A stretch of DNA of 64,000 nt from Crossaster papposus (lineage: Eukaryota; Echinodermata; Asteroidea; Velatida; Solasteridae): assembly GCA_037893245.1 (NCBI GenBank), contig JBAIAA010000701.1, forward strand, positions 186,001-250,000. The letters run 5' to 3'. Each line of letters starts with the position of its first letter. The first letter of the stretch is position 1. This document shows, one piece after another, positions 34,721-48,179 of this stretch. The notes beneath the pieces are model-generated. The model saw nothing but the letters and a program-made list of their open reading frames with translations, was not told where the DNA came from and made no database searches. Made by a program: the position numbers and the translations under genes.

Positions 34721-35027
34721 CTTGCAGTTAAACCCTTTAGATGGAATAAAATTAAGGACTATTAAAATAACACCAGTGTGAGGACACCTCAAGAAGTTTT
34801 ATGTTTACATGATCAAATTTGGTTGCCATCACAGGGTTCCAGACTTGTAATCGAGTCATTCACATGCCACTTCACAAGTCAGTTCGGAAGTATAAAGAGG
34901 AACAATAACAAAGGCATGATTTTGTCAAAGTTCATTTCAATAGCTTGTGAGTTGACCAGAGACTAAATAACTTGTGATTGACTTGAGTGACCTGTGGTGA
35001 CTTGTGACTGCCTCAATTACAACTGTG

Positions 35028-35700
35028 CAGGGTTTCCACTGAAATCTGAAAATCAAATCCCATGACTTTTCCAGAATTACAATATGACAATTTCCATGGC
35101 ATTTATTGTAATTTTGCAGAGAAATGTTGTTTGAAAATGATACTGATGAAAAGCTGATGTTGGGCTAATCATTTGTTCGCTTTTGAAAATGAGTTTTAAT
35201 GAATAATGGCCTCCTCCTCCCCTTACAGCCATCCAATCCACCCACTTTAATATATATCAACTATACCATCAGCAAAGAAAAGACTGTCCCAAAACAGAAG
35301 AACCCCCTTCAGAATGTCAAAGTAATTCATTTGATATAAAGGGGTCACTATGCGGTCATAGCTAGCTCTGGAGGCAAGGGGCGCCAACCCTTTCAGTGTT
35401 CCAGCTCTAGTAAACCTAAAGCCAAAGATAGGTCTGCGAGTACAGTATAGAAAAATTGATGTATGTATTGGAAACTGGAAGACTGCCATAGCCACTACTA
35501 ATACTATAGACTGGCAAGGATAATGGCCTATAAATTGATCATTATTCCGATATCCCATCAAAAACGGCCCATCCAAAATAACCCTTTCGCAATCTTGATT
35601 TCCATGGTTTTTCCAAGACTTAACCAAAAATTCCCAATTTGTCATAGCTTGTCCATGACAACTTTTCTTTCCACTACTTTTCATGACCCATGGAAACCCT
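35028..35700. mobile_element. Non-autonomous TIR element in each unit
   Basis: CAGGGTTTCC at the left faces GGAAACCCT at the right, with CATGACTTTTCC and GGAAAGAAAAGTTGTCATGG-like words next to the ends. Such words are common in hAT-like MITEs of animals. Same element at 41763-42435, 48487-49159 and 55210-55882. Being in every unit, it predates the array. It makes the 154-codon minus frame at 35247-35711, which I do not call a gene. Confidence 0.5.
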
Positions 35701-37191
35701 ACATCAGACACTTCAAGTCTAAAATATGTCCAACGGCATATATGTGCAGGTCCAATTGGACCCTCTATTCTAAAGTAAACGGTAGAAAAAATGGGCCTAT
35801 AATTTTAATTACATGGGAAAACAAAATTATCCATTGGAACTTAAAGGGGTCGCAACGAGAAAGGATTTATTCCCTGCCCCTTCTCTCTCTCTCTAACAAA
35901 ACAATTGTGTTAGGCCCGATAGCATAGTACTATAAAAGCAGTACGCCTACCTTTGTAATTTGTTCTGGGTTTGTTTATTAACTGTTGAAGACCTCAATTA
36001 CAGTATTTCTTAAATCTGGCTACAAATCCCAAATGGCCTTGAATATAATGTCTTTCTTACTGAGCAAAACTAGTCTCACCAAGGCCCAAGTGAAATGTTA
36101 TAAAGTCCGACATTTTCCTGTTTATAGGCCTACTTAGGCTAAGCCTAAAGTTCTATACATTGAGTTTACCTACCCATTAAACAACAAATAACAAATTTGC
36201 TGGTAAATTTCTTTAGTTTTGGCATGATTTTTCGATTTTAGTGAAGTTGATGGGTAGGCCCTACCTAGCATCATAAGCATGAGTGGGGAAAATAAATGGT
36301 TTTGGTCTATCACTGTCAAAATTTGTCAACTTAATTATGCCTGCCCTTGGGTGGTTATACACTCAATCAGTCAGCCGATTAGTGTCCCAAATTTCCGGAC
36401 CCCAGCTTTTTTTTTTATTATTTCGGCCTGACTAGGCTAGGCCTACCCTAGCGTTAAACTTTGTTAACGTTAAATTTCACGGCGATGAAATTGTTAAGAA
36501 TGGACCAGCATGCAGCAAGCACACGACAGATAACGTTTGTCAACAGGGGGCCCAATTGGGCAACACATTCGCGACATGATAATTATTGCACGACATGCAT
36601 GAGGCCAGGAAAGTCGTGCGCCACGTTTAGTGTTTACAGGCGAGACCCAAAACCCAGCACGCACGTAAAATTAACAACACGTTACGTTACATCAAAAAGT
36701 TAATCGACATGACCTTTACTAGCTTTGTAGAAAAATCTGGAAACTAAACTCACCGGAATGAAGAGCGATTTCGATCAACTGCCAATGAAAATCCAAAACT
36801 CAGAACAATCTGTAGCGCTATAAACGCGAAATATCGGTCTGGCTAAGTCAAGATCACACACACCGAATAAATTAATTATGCACAGAACTGTCAGAAGAAA
36901 TGTAAACAGTTGCCTTGGTTGTTTGTTGACGAATAGAACATGGCGGATAAATACGTCATTCGAGTGACGCAACTAGTGTATACCATTTTTGTGTAGGGCT
37001 GTATGAACATATCCGACAAGGAAAGGAAAAATTGAAAACGAAATGCAATTCGTAAATAAACATAATAAAATAGAAGAACCAAAGCCAATTGTTTTAATTA
37101 ATATCAAGGACAAAAAGTTGCAGAATTATTCTACCTACCGAGTGTAAAAATAGGAGTGTAGTAAAATTTTCAACGTACCTGCCCTCCTTCC

Positions 37192-37390
37192 TACTACAAT
37201 GGTACGGCCAACATCTACCGTACCGCCGGCCGGCGCGGGTTGCACACTCGATCGTTCGATCGATCGAACGCGCTATACTATGTAAAACAAAAAGACAAGG
37301 AAAGGACGCGCCCACTAGCGCCCTCTAGAAACGCGTCGCGTTCTACTCGTACAGCGCGAGTGTTTACCCACCCACATCCGTGCATGTTTG
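37192..37390 (-). promoter_or_regulatory. CpG-rich promoter-like region, unit 2
   Basis: Same island as in unit 1, with the 5' donor at 37179. It lies about 2.5 kb upstream of the minus-strand kinase start at 34720 and so is a candidate promoter for the kinase of unit 1. Confidence 0.35.
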
Positions 37391-39532
37391 TAAACATCGC
37401 TCGCTTTCGGCTATTTTTAAGCTGCACTGCGATTACTTTCCAAGCAAAATGGCATAACAAGCTGCCTCAATTTTTATGAAATTCAAACATTTCCGTTGGA
37501 ATTTAACAAAAATTGGTCCCCACAATTTAGATTCAGACTTGTGACAAATTAAACAATCGTACGATTCATGGCACGTGTGAGAGAACATCGGATTAATAAT
37601 AACGCGTGTGTGGGGAGTACATTGGAGCTATTCGTTAAAATGTAAACAAATCTGAACGGAGCATTAAGAAACTCACACAATTATTTAAAAAATGGCAAGA
37701 TTTACAATGATGGCAAAATGGACCAAACGACCTGGGGTGAGAGAAAATGTTAGAAGACGGAACACTGAAATCAATAAAACAATCTCTGAACAGAGCATTA
37801 AGAAGACCACACATTCAACAAATAAATAACAAATGGACCAATAAAACGACCTGGGGAGAAAGAAAAGGGAAAAAGACGAGACACTGAAATTAATATTAAC
37901 TGACATCCCTATTTGAACAGAGCATTAAAGAATTAGACCACACATTCAACAAATAAATAACAAATGGCACGATTGACAATAATGGCAAAAAGGACCAATA
38001 AAACGACCTGGGAAGTGGATACAAAATTAAAAAAGACAGAACACTGAAATCAATTTAGAATTAGGCTATTTTTACAGAACATTAAAGAAGACCACACATT
38101 CAATAAATAAATAAATGGCAGGATTGACTTTGGCAAAAAAAAGACACACATTTACCCTGGTGACCTCCTCCTATCCCTTGCAATAATGAAGTGTATTTCA
38201 CTGCTAATATTAATAGGAAAACCGATTATTCATACAGAAACGCAACACTGGTAAAATAAAACACGGAATGAACATGCGAGTACTTTTTATTTTACTGTAT
38301 TTTATTTCAAACCCAGTTGTGACTTATTAAAAGGGAAATGCACTTGGTACATTTGCAAAAGGGCTAGAGAAAAAATGGTTTCCAATGTTATAGACCAGTC
38401 ACATATCCACTATATAAGCCAACAAATTGTTTCCCACTATGAAAAGCAAATGCAGATTTTGTTTGGACTTTTCTTCCGCAAAACTGCTCAGGATGAATAT
38501 GTTTTAATACATCATTTATTTATTGCAATTACCAACGTGAGTTGTGTAAACTCTAGTGACAATGTAAAGTGACGAGAGGTAACTGAAAGGAAATGAATGG
38601 CATAACAAGTAACGACCGTTTTGATTTGAAAGGAATTTTGCTTCTCATCGTTCTTATACTTTCCTATATTAAAAATCACCAATTCGATTGCTTTTATAAT
38701 CAATTTCCAATCTGATTTACTATTTCAAGCACAGGATTTTCGGGATTTTTCTATTTGTCAGGATTAAGTATTACATGTACACAGAATAAAGATGGTTTTG
38801 TTTCATGGTGGGAGGGGTTGTTTCATGTTGGGGGGGGGGGGGGGGGGGGTTCATATTGGGGGAGGGGGGGAGGGGTTGTTTCATGGTGGGGGGGGGGGTT
38901 GTTTCATGGTGGGGGGGGGGGGGTTGTTTCATGGTGGGAGGGGGGTTGTTTCATGGTGGGGGTTATGGGGGGGGGGGGGGGGGGTTATGGTAGGGGGTGG
39001 GGGGGGATTTCATGTTGGGGGGCGGTTCATATTGGGGGAGGGGGGAGGGGTTGTTTCATGGTGGGGGGGGGGGGGGGTGTTTCATGGTGGGGGAGATTTT
39101 TGTTCTTCATACCGGTAAATGCATCAGACAAGAAGACACCGCTAACTGCTGGAGGAGACCTGCTGCTGAAAAGGCAAGGAAAAGGTCTTGGAGCAACGGA
39201 CTGGGCCTGCATGATGTTTTTATTTGGACTGATAAATGTAATTGCGCTTGCTGATAATCAGTTTGGTGAAATTGAGATGTGGTCATTTAGCAACAGAAAC
39301 TGATACAAATTGAACCATGTCGAGTAGTGTAACCACATTTGGAGCATTAAATCTGCTTATTTTGTTCACCAAACTCGCAAGCTGCATGAGCACAAACACT
39401 GGAAAAGGGAAGGTAAAAGATACTCTTGAGGTGCAGAGGCTGCTGGGATTTGTTTCTACAGTACTGCTCTAAAAAGGTAGTTCTAACTTCCAGTATCTTG
39501 TCTCTTACCTCACCCTGCATTCAAATTATATC

Positions 39533-41455
39533 CTACTTCCAGTGTTTGGACATCTTCTTACAAATATCCGCCATTGTTGGACGCCTTCTAAAATCAACAT
39601 TCTGGCATTTTTTTCCAACTTGCCGCAATCGTCGAATTCCTGCTGCCTTTCCGATGTTGATTAGCAGGTCTCCCAATGCATAAATTTCAGCAGGCTTGTT
39701 GAAGGGCGAGTCCCCCTCCATAACCTCTGGAGCCATCTGGGGACACTCCAGGTACATCTGGTTGATGAGATGCTCTGGAATACGGAGCCAGGGACCAGCC
39801 ACCTCAAGACATGCATTGCCAAGATCAATAATCTTGGCAAGCCATCTTGTCTTCTTGCCCTCATTTGCTTTATACACAAGTATGTTGTCTGGTTTAATGT
39901 CACAGTGCACATATTCGTTGTTGTGCATGTGCAGCAAGCCCTCGCACACACGCCGTACAACACGCAGCCAGTTTTTGCGGGAGAGTGCTCCCGGGGTGCC
40001 ACTCCAGTCCAGAGCATCCTGTAGAGTTGTTACCGACAGGGTGTTCTTATCGCCCACAAACTCATACAGCATCGTCCGGAGGGGCCGCTGTTCCAACACA
40101 CCGTACAGCTTGGGGAACGAGGGGTGCTCTCCAATGGCTGCCACAGCTATAATCTCCTGCCAAAGTGGTCCCTCCGAATCCTGTGCCTGCAGAACCTTGG
40201 CTGCAGCTACAGTGTCATCAGGCAAACGGACTGCAGTCACCTGAGCAAACGCCCCCTCTCCCACCATTCCACGGCACTGTCCATAGCGGTCGACCACAGC
40301 AGGCTTGATATGTCTGCAACTATACATCCTGCACCCAAGATGAGGATGGTAGACAATCTCCACAGTGGCGGGTTTAGGAACAGCTCCTGGTGAGAGAGGC
40401 ACTACTGGTGAGAAAGGTGCTTCCTGTGATGGAGCGCCCGGAGCTGACGGAGGGGCAACCTGTGACAGAGGGGCTACCTGTGACGGCGAGACGACCTGTG
40501 ACGGCGGGGCTGCGTGTGACGGCGGGGCTGCCTGTGACGGCGGGGCTGCCTGTGAGGGCGGGACTACCTGTAACGGCGGGACTACCTGTGACGGCGGGAC
40601 TACCTGTGACGTCGGGACTACCTGTGACGGCGGGACTACCTGTGACGGCGGGGCGGCCTGTGACGGCGAGGCTGCCTGTGACGGCGAGGCTGCCTGTGAC
40701 GGCGGGACTACCTGTGAGGGCGGGACTGCCTGTGAGGGAGGGGCAGCCTGTGACGGCGAGGCTGCCTGTGACGGCGGGACTGCATGTGAGGGCGGGACTA
40801 CCTGTGAGGGCGGGACTACCTGTGACGGAGAGACTGCCTGTGACGGCGGAGCTGCCTGTGACAGCGGGGGTTGCAGTGGAGTAGGGGCGTCCGGTGATGG
40901 AGGGGCTGGTGGTGAGGGAGTTGCTAATGGCGACCCAGGGGCTGCTGTAAATGGAGGGGATGCTGGCGACCCAGGGGCTGCTGATGACCCAGGGGCTGCT
41001 GATGACCCAGGAGCTGCTGATGACCCATGGGCTGCTGATGACCCAGCGGCTGCCGATGAACTAGGGACTGCTGCCGATGGTGACCCGGTGGATTTTGCCG
41101 CCACAGGGGCTGCACCTCTTTTCTTTCTATGAATGACATATTCCAGAATGAAATGTTAAATAGTTTCAACTGTCAAATATTTTAGATTGATTCAGAATCA
41201 AGATATTTTGTCTTAATATTTTAAGTGTCCACTGCCTTTTGTTCTATAGAGGAAACTGTTGACTAACTTGTCAAACATACTTTGTGTCTTGCGGTACGTC
41301 TTACATTTTTTGTCAGGTTAAAGATTTTCTTTTCAAAATGAAGGGTTTTGAACCAATACATTCACAAATAAACAAGTAATTTATGTCAAAGGCATGCCCA
41401 CTTACTTTTTATGGTAGAATATCGCACGTAGGGTTCTCCTCAGTCTTCCAGGCAT
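39533..41455 (-). CDS. Pro/Ser-rich protein kinase, array copy 2
   Basis: Same gene as copy 1: exon 1 at 41406-41455, exon 2 at 39533-41126, 547 residues, all kinase motifs intact. Private changes: Ala26 instead of Ser, and Leu202 instead of Ser in the SQVVPP repeat. It shares Gly461, Gly488 and Thr534 with copies 3 and 4. Splice donor and acceptor are unchanged. No stop or frameshift. Confidence 0.85.
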
Positions 41456-43926
41456 CTTGCAGTTAAACCCTTTAGATGGAATAAAATTAAGGACTATTAA
41501 AATAACACCAGTGTAAGGACACCTCAAGAAGTTTTATGTTTACATGATCAAATTTGGTTGCCATCACAGGGTTCCAGACTTGTAATCGAGTCATTCACAT
41601 GCCACTTCACAAGTCAGTTCGGAAGTATAAAGAGGAACAATAACAAAGGCATGATTTTGTCAAAGTTCATTTCAATAGCTTGTGAGTTGACCAGAGACTA
41701 AATAACTTGTGATTGACTTGAGTGACCTGTGGTGACTTGTGACTGCCTCAATTACAACTGTGCAGGGTTTCCACTGAAATCTGAAAATCAAATCCCATGA
41801 CTTTTCCAGAATTACAATATGACAATTTCCATGGCATTTATTGTAATTTTGCAGAGAAATGTTGTTTGAAAATGATACTGATGAAAAGCTGATGTTGGGC
41901 TAATCATTTGTTCGCTTTTGAAAATGAGTTTTAATGAATAATGGCCTCCTCCTCCCCTTACAGCCATCCAATCCACCCACTTTAATATATATCAACTATA
42001 CCATCAGCAAAGAAAAGACTGTCCCAAAACAGAAGAACCCCCTTCAGAATGTCAAAGTAATTCATTTGATATAAAGGGGTCACTATGCGGTCATAGCTAG
42101 CTCTGGAGGCAAGGGGCGCCAACCCTTTCAGTGTTCCAGCTCTAGTAAACCTAAAGCCAAAGATAGGTCTGCGAGTACAGTATAGAAAAATTGATGTATG
42201 TATTGGAAACTGGAAGACTGCCATAGCCACTACTAATACTATAGACTGGCAAGGATAATGGCCTATAAATTGATCATTATTCCGATATCCCATCAAAAAC
42301 GGCCCATCCAAAATAACCCTTTCGCAATCTTGATTTCCATGGTTTTTCCAAGACTTAACCAAAAATTCCCAATTTGTCATAGCTTGTCCATGACAACTTT
42401 TCTTTCCACTACTTTTCATGACCCATGGAAACCCTACATCAGACACTTCAAGTCTAAAATATGTCCAACGGCATATATGTGCAGGTCCAATTGGTCCCTC
42501 TATTCTAAAGTAAACGGTAGAAAAAATGGGCCTATAATTTTAATTACATGGGAAAACAAAATTATCCATTGGAACTTAAAGGGGTCGCAACGAGAAAGGA
42601 TTTATTCCCTGCCCCTTCTCTCTCTCTCTAACAAAACAATTGTGTTAGGCCCGATAGCATAGTACTATAAAAGCAGTACGCCTACCTTTGTAATTTGTTC
42701 TGGGTTTGTTTATTAACTGTTGAAGACCTCAATTACAGTATTTCTTAAATCTGGCTACCAATCCCAAATGGCCTTGAATATAATGTCTTTCTTACTGAGC
42801 AAAACTAGTCCCACCAAGGCCCAAGTGAAATGTTATAAAGTCCGACATTTTCCTGTTTATAGGCCTACTTAGGCTAAGCCTAAAGTTCTATACATTGAGT
42901 TTACCTACCCATTAAACAACAAATAACAAATTTGCTGGTAAATTTCTTTAGTTTTGGCATGATTTTTCGATTTTAGTGAAGTTGATGGGTAGGCCCTACC
43001 TAGCATCATAAGCATGAGTGGGGAAAATAAATGGTTTTGGTCTATCACTGTCAAAATTTGTCAACTTAATTATGCCTGCCCTTGGGTGGTTATACACTCA
43101 ATCAGTCAGCCGATTAGTGTCCCAAATTTCCGGACCCCAGCTTTTTTTTTTATTATTTCGGCCTGACTAGGCTAGGCCTACCCTAGCGTTAAACTTTGTT
43201 AACGTTAAATTTCACGGCGATGAAATTGTTAAGAATGGACCAGCATGCAGCAAGCACACGACAGATAACGTTTGTCAATAGGGGGCCCAATTTGGCAACA
43301 CATTCGCGACATGATAATTATTGCACGACATGCATGAGGCCAGGAAAGTCGTGCGCCACGTTTAGTGTTTACAGGCGAGACCCAAAACCCAGCACGCACG
43401 TAAAATTAACAACACGTTACGTTACATCAAAAAGTTAATCGACATGACCTTTACTAGCTTTGTAGAAAAATCTGGAAACTAAACTCACCGGAATGAAGAG
43501 CGATTTCGATCAACTGCCAATGAAAATCCAAAACTCAGAACAATCTGTAGCGCTATAAACGCGAAATATCGGTCTGGCTAAGTCAAGATCACACACACCG
43601 AATAAATTAATTATGCACAGAACTGTCAGAAGAAATGTAAACAGTTGCCTTGGTTGTTTGTTGACGAATAGAACATGGCGGATAAATACGTCATTCGAGT
43701 GACGCAACTAGTGTATACCATTTTTGTGTAGGGCTGTATGAACATATCCGACAAGGAAAGGAAAAATTGAAAACGAAATGCAATTCGTAAATAAACATAA
43801 TAAAATAGAAGAACCAAAGCCAATTGTTTTAATTAATATCAAGGACAAAAAGTTGCAGAATTATTCTACCTACCGAGTGTAAAAATAGGAGTGTAGTAAA
43901 ATTTTCAACGTACCTGCCCTCCTTCC

Positions 43927-44125
43927 TACTACAATGGTACGGCCAACATCTACCGTACCGCCGGCCGGCGCGGGTTGCACACTCGATCGTTCGATCGATC
44001 GAACGCGCTATACTATGTAAAACAAAAAGACAAGGAAAGGACGCGCCCACTAGCGCCCTCTAGAAACGCGTCGCGTTCTACTCGTACAGCGCGAGTGTTT
44101 ACCCACCCACATCCGTGCATGTTTG
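43927..44125 (-). promoter_or_regulatory. CpG-rich promoter-like region, unit 3
   Basis: Same island, donor at 43914. Candidate promoter for the kinase of unit 2 (start 41455). Confidence 0.35.
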
Positions 44126-46256
44126 TAAACATCGCTCGCTTTCGGCTATTTTTAAGCTGCACTGCGATTACTTTCCAAGCAAAATGGCATAACAAGCTGC
44201 CTCAATTTTTATGAAATTCAAACATTTCCGTTGGAATTTAACAAAAATTGGTCCCCACAATTTAGATTCAGACTTGTGACAAATTAAAAAATCGTACGAT
44301 TCATGGCACGTGTGAGAGAACATCGGATTAATAATAACGCGTGTGTGGGGAGTACATTGGAGCTATTCGTTAAAATGTAAACAAATCTGAACGGAGCATT
44401 AAGAAACTCACACAATTATTTAAAAAATGGCAAGATTTACAATGATGGCAAAATGGACCAAACGACCTGGGGTGAGAGAAAATGTTAGAAGACGGAACAC
44501 TGAAATCAATAAAACAATCTCTGAACAGAGCATTAAGAAGACCACACATTCAACAAATAAATAACAAATGGACCAATAAAACGACCTGGGGAGAAAGAAA
44601 AGGGAAAAAGACGAGACACTGAAATTAATATTAACTGACATCCCTATTTGAACAGAGCATTAAAGAATTAGACCACACATTCAACAAATAAATAACAAAT
44701 GGCACGATTGACAATAATGGCAAAAAGGACCAATAAAACGACCTGGGAAGTGGATACAAAATTAAAAAAGACAGAACACTGAAATCAATTTAGAATTAGG
44801 CTATTTTTACAGAACATTAAAGAAGACCACACATTCAATAAATAAATAAATGGCAGGATTGACTTTGGCAAAAAAAAGACACACATTTACCCTGGTGACC
44901 TCCTCCTATCCCTTGCAATAATGAAGTGTATTTCACTGCTAATATTAATAGGAAAACCGATTATTCATACAGAAACGCAACACTGGTAAAATAAAACACG
45001 GAATGAACATGCGAGTACTTTTTATTTTACTGTATTTTATTTCAAACCCAGTTGTGACTTATTAAAAGGGAAATGCACTTGGTACATTTGCAAAAGGGCT
45101 AGAGAAAAAATGGTTTCCAATGTTATAGACCAGTCACATATCCACTATATAAGCCAACAAATTGTTTCCCACTATGAAAAGCAAATGCAGATTTTGTTTG
45201 GACTTTTCTTCCGCAAAACTGCTCAGGATTAATATGTTTTAATACATCATTTATTTATTGCAATTACCAACGTGAGTTGTGTAAACTCTAGTGACAATGT
45301 AAAGTGACGAGAGGTAACTGAAAGGAAATGAATGGCATAACAAGTAACGACCGTTTTGATTTGAAAGGAATTTTGCTTCTCATCGTTCTTATACTTTCCT
45401 ATATTAAAAATCACCAATTCGATTGCTTTTATAATCAATTTCCAATCTGATTTACTATTTCAAGCACAGGATTTTCGGGATTTTTCTATTTGTCAGGATT
45501 AAGTATTACATGTACACAGAATAAAGATGGTTTTGTTTCATGGTGGGAGGGGTTGTTTCATGTTGGGGGGGGGGGGGGGTCATATTGGGGGAGGGGGGGA
45601 GGGGTTGTTTCATGGTGGGGGGGGGGTTGTTTCATGGTGGGGGGGGGGGTTGTTTCATGGTGGGAGGGGGGTTGTTTCATGGTGGGGGTTATGGGGGGGG
45701 GGGGGGGTTATGGTAGGGGGTGGGGGGGGATTTCATGTTGGGGGCGGTTCATATTGGGGGAGGGGGGGAGGGGTTGTTTCATGGTGGGGGGGGGGGGGGG
45801 GTGTTTCATGGTGGGGGAGATTTTTGTTCTTCATACCGGTAAATGCATCAGACAAGAAGACACCGCTAACTGCTGGAGGAGACCTGCTGCTGAAAAGGCA
45901 AGGAAAAGGTCTTGGAGCAACGGACTGGGCCTGCATGATGTTTTTATTTGGACTGATAAATGTAATTGCGCTTGCTGATAATCAGTTTGGTGAAATTGAG
46001 ATGTGGTCATTTAGCAACAGAAACTGATACAAATTGAACCATGTCGAGTAGTGTAACCACATTTGGAGCATTAAATCTGCTTATTTTGTTCACCAAACTC
46101 GCAAGCTGCATGAGCACAAACACTGGAAAAGGGAAGGTAAAAGATACTCTTGAGGTGCAGAGGCTGCTGGGATTTGTTTCTACAGTACTGCTCTAAAAAG
46201 GTAGTTCTAACTTCCAGTATCTTGTCTCTTACCTCACCCTGCATTCAAATTATATC

Positions 46257-48179
46257 CTACTTCCAGTGTTTGGACATCTTCTTACAAATATCCGCCATTG
46301 TTGGACGCCTTCTAAAATCAACATTCTGGCATTTTTTTCCAACTTGCCGCAATCGTCGAATTCCTGCTGCCTTTCCGATGTTGATTAGCAGGTCTCCCAA
46401 TGCATAAATTTCAGCAGGCTTGTTGAAGGGCGAGTCCCCCTCCATAACCTCTGGAGCCATCTGGGGACACTCCAGGTACATCTGGTTGATGAGATGCTCT
46501 GGAATACGGAGCCAGGGACCAGCCACCTCAAGACATGCATTGCCAAGATCAATAATCTTGGCAAGCCATCTTGTCTTCTTGCCCTCATTTGCTTTATACA
46601 CAAGTATGTTGTCTGGTTTAATGTCACAGTGCACATATTCGTTGTTGTGCATGTGCAGCAAGCCCTCGCACACACGCCGTACAACACGCAGCCAGTTCTT
46701 GCGGGAGAGTGCTCCCGGGGTGCCACTCCAGTCCAGAGCATCCTGTAGAGTTGTTACCGACAGGGTGTTCTTATCGCCCACAAACTCATACAGCATCGTC
46801 CGGAGGGGCCGCTGTTCCAACACACCGTACAGCTTGGGGAACGAGGGGTGCTCTCCAATGGCTGCCACAGCTATAATCTCCTGCCAAAGTGGTCCCTCCG
46901 AATCCTGTGCCTGCAGAACCTTGGCTGCAGCTACAGTGTCATCAGGCAAACGGACTGCAGTCACCTGAGCAAACGCCCCCTCTCCCACCATTCCACGGCA
47001 CTGTCCATAGCGGTCGACCACAGCAGGCTTGATATGTCTGCAACTATACATCCTGCACCCAAGATGAGGATGGTAGACAATCTCCACAGTGGCGGGTTTA
47101 GGAACAGCTCCTGGTGAGAGAGGCACTACTGGTGAGAAAGGTGCTTCCTGTGATGGAGCGCCCGGAGCTGACGGAGGGGCAACCTGTGACAGAGGGGCTA
47201 CCTGTGACGGCGAGACGACCTGTGACGGCGGGGCTGCGTGTGACGGCGGGGCTGCCTGTGACGGCGGGGCTGCCTGTGAGGGCGGGACTACCTGTGACGG
47301 CGGGACTACCTGTGACGGCGGGACTACCTGTGACGTCGGGACTACCTGTGACGGCGGGACTACCTGTGACGGCGGGGCGGCCTGTGACGGCGAGGCTGCC
47401 TGTGACGGCGAGGCTGCCTGTGACGGCGGGACTACCTGTGAGGGCGGGACTGCCTGTGAGGGCGGGGCGGCCTGTGACGGCGAGGCTGCCTGTGACGGCG
47501 GGACTGCATGTGAGGGCGGGACTACCTGTGAGGGCGGGACTACCTGTGACGGAGAGACTGCCTGTGACGGCGGAGCTGCCTGTGACAGCGGGGGTTGCAG
47601 TGGAGTAGGGGCGTCCGGTGATGGAGGGGCTGGTGGTGAGGGAGTTGCTAATGGCGACCCAGGGGCTGCTGTAAATGGAGGGGATGCTGGCGACCCAGGG
47701 GCTGCTGATGACCCAGGGGCTGCTGATGACCCAGGAGCTGCTGATGACCCATGGGCTGCTGATGACCCAGCGGCTGCCGATGAACTAGGGACTGCTGCCG
47801 ATGGTGACCCGGTGGATTTTGCCGACACAGGGGCTGCACCTCTTTTGTTTCTATGAATGACATATTGCAGAATGAAATGTTAAATAGTTTCAACTGTCAA
47901 ATATTTTAGATTGATTCAGAATCAAGATATTTTGTCTTAATATTTTAAGTGTCCACTGCCTTTTGTTCTATAGAGGAAACTGTTGACTAACTTGTCAAAC
48001 ATACTTTGTGTCTTGCGGTACGTCTTACATTTTTTGTCAGGTTAAAGATTTTCTTTTCAAAATGAAGGGTTTTGAACCAATACATTCACAAATAAACAAG
48101 TAATTTATGTCAAAGGCATGCCCACTTACTTTTTATGGTAGAATATCGCACGTAGGGTTCTTCTCAGTCTTCCAGGCAT
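46257..48179 (-). CDS. Pro/Ser-rich protein kinase, array copy 3
   Basis: Same gene: exon 1 at 48130-48179, exon 2 at 46257-47850, 547 residues, motifs intact. Exon 1 carries a silent AGG to AGA change in an Arg codon, good support for exon 1 being coding. The second full codon after the splice is AAC instead of AAG (Lys to Asn, residue 18). Otherwise identical to the consensus of copies 2-4. Confidence 0.85.

Larger units (their letters stand above)
29986..36686. repeat. Array unit 1 (6.7 kb)
   Basis: First unit of the head-to-tail array, beginning TTACATCACAAAGTTAATCG. It differs from the others by a 9-bp deletion (between two CTTT words near 30014) and carries more kinase substitutions. 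Left of 29986 the sequence (TTTATTTGGCC) is unrelated to the ACGTTACG found before units 2-5, so this is the left edge of the array. It contains a CpG-rich promoter-like region, poly-G block and kinase gene. Confidence 0.95.
36687..43421. repeat. Array unit 2 (6.7 kb)
   Basis: Starts at TTACATCAAAAAGTTAATCG directly after AACAACACGTTACG of unit 1. Almost identical to units 3 and 4 apart from poly-G lengths and scattered single-base changes. Confidence 0.97.

Noticed and set aside
35247-35711. 154-codon minus frame rich in SGKKSCHGQ/KSWKNHGN-like words
   Set aside because: This is sequence of a non-autonomous TIR element, whose CATGG/GTCATGG words give such translations in many genomes.
40365-41132. 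255-codon plus-strand frame opposite the kinase N-terminal repeat (also 47089-47856, 53812-54579)
   Set aside because: It is the antisense of the SQVVPP repeat, and unit 1 breaks it with a stop, so it is not conserved.
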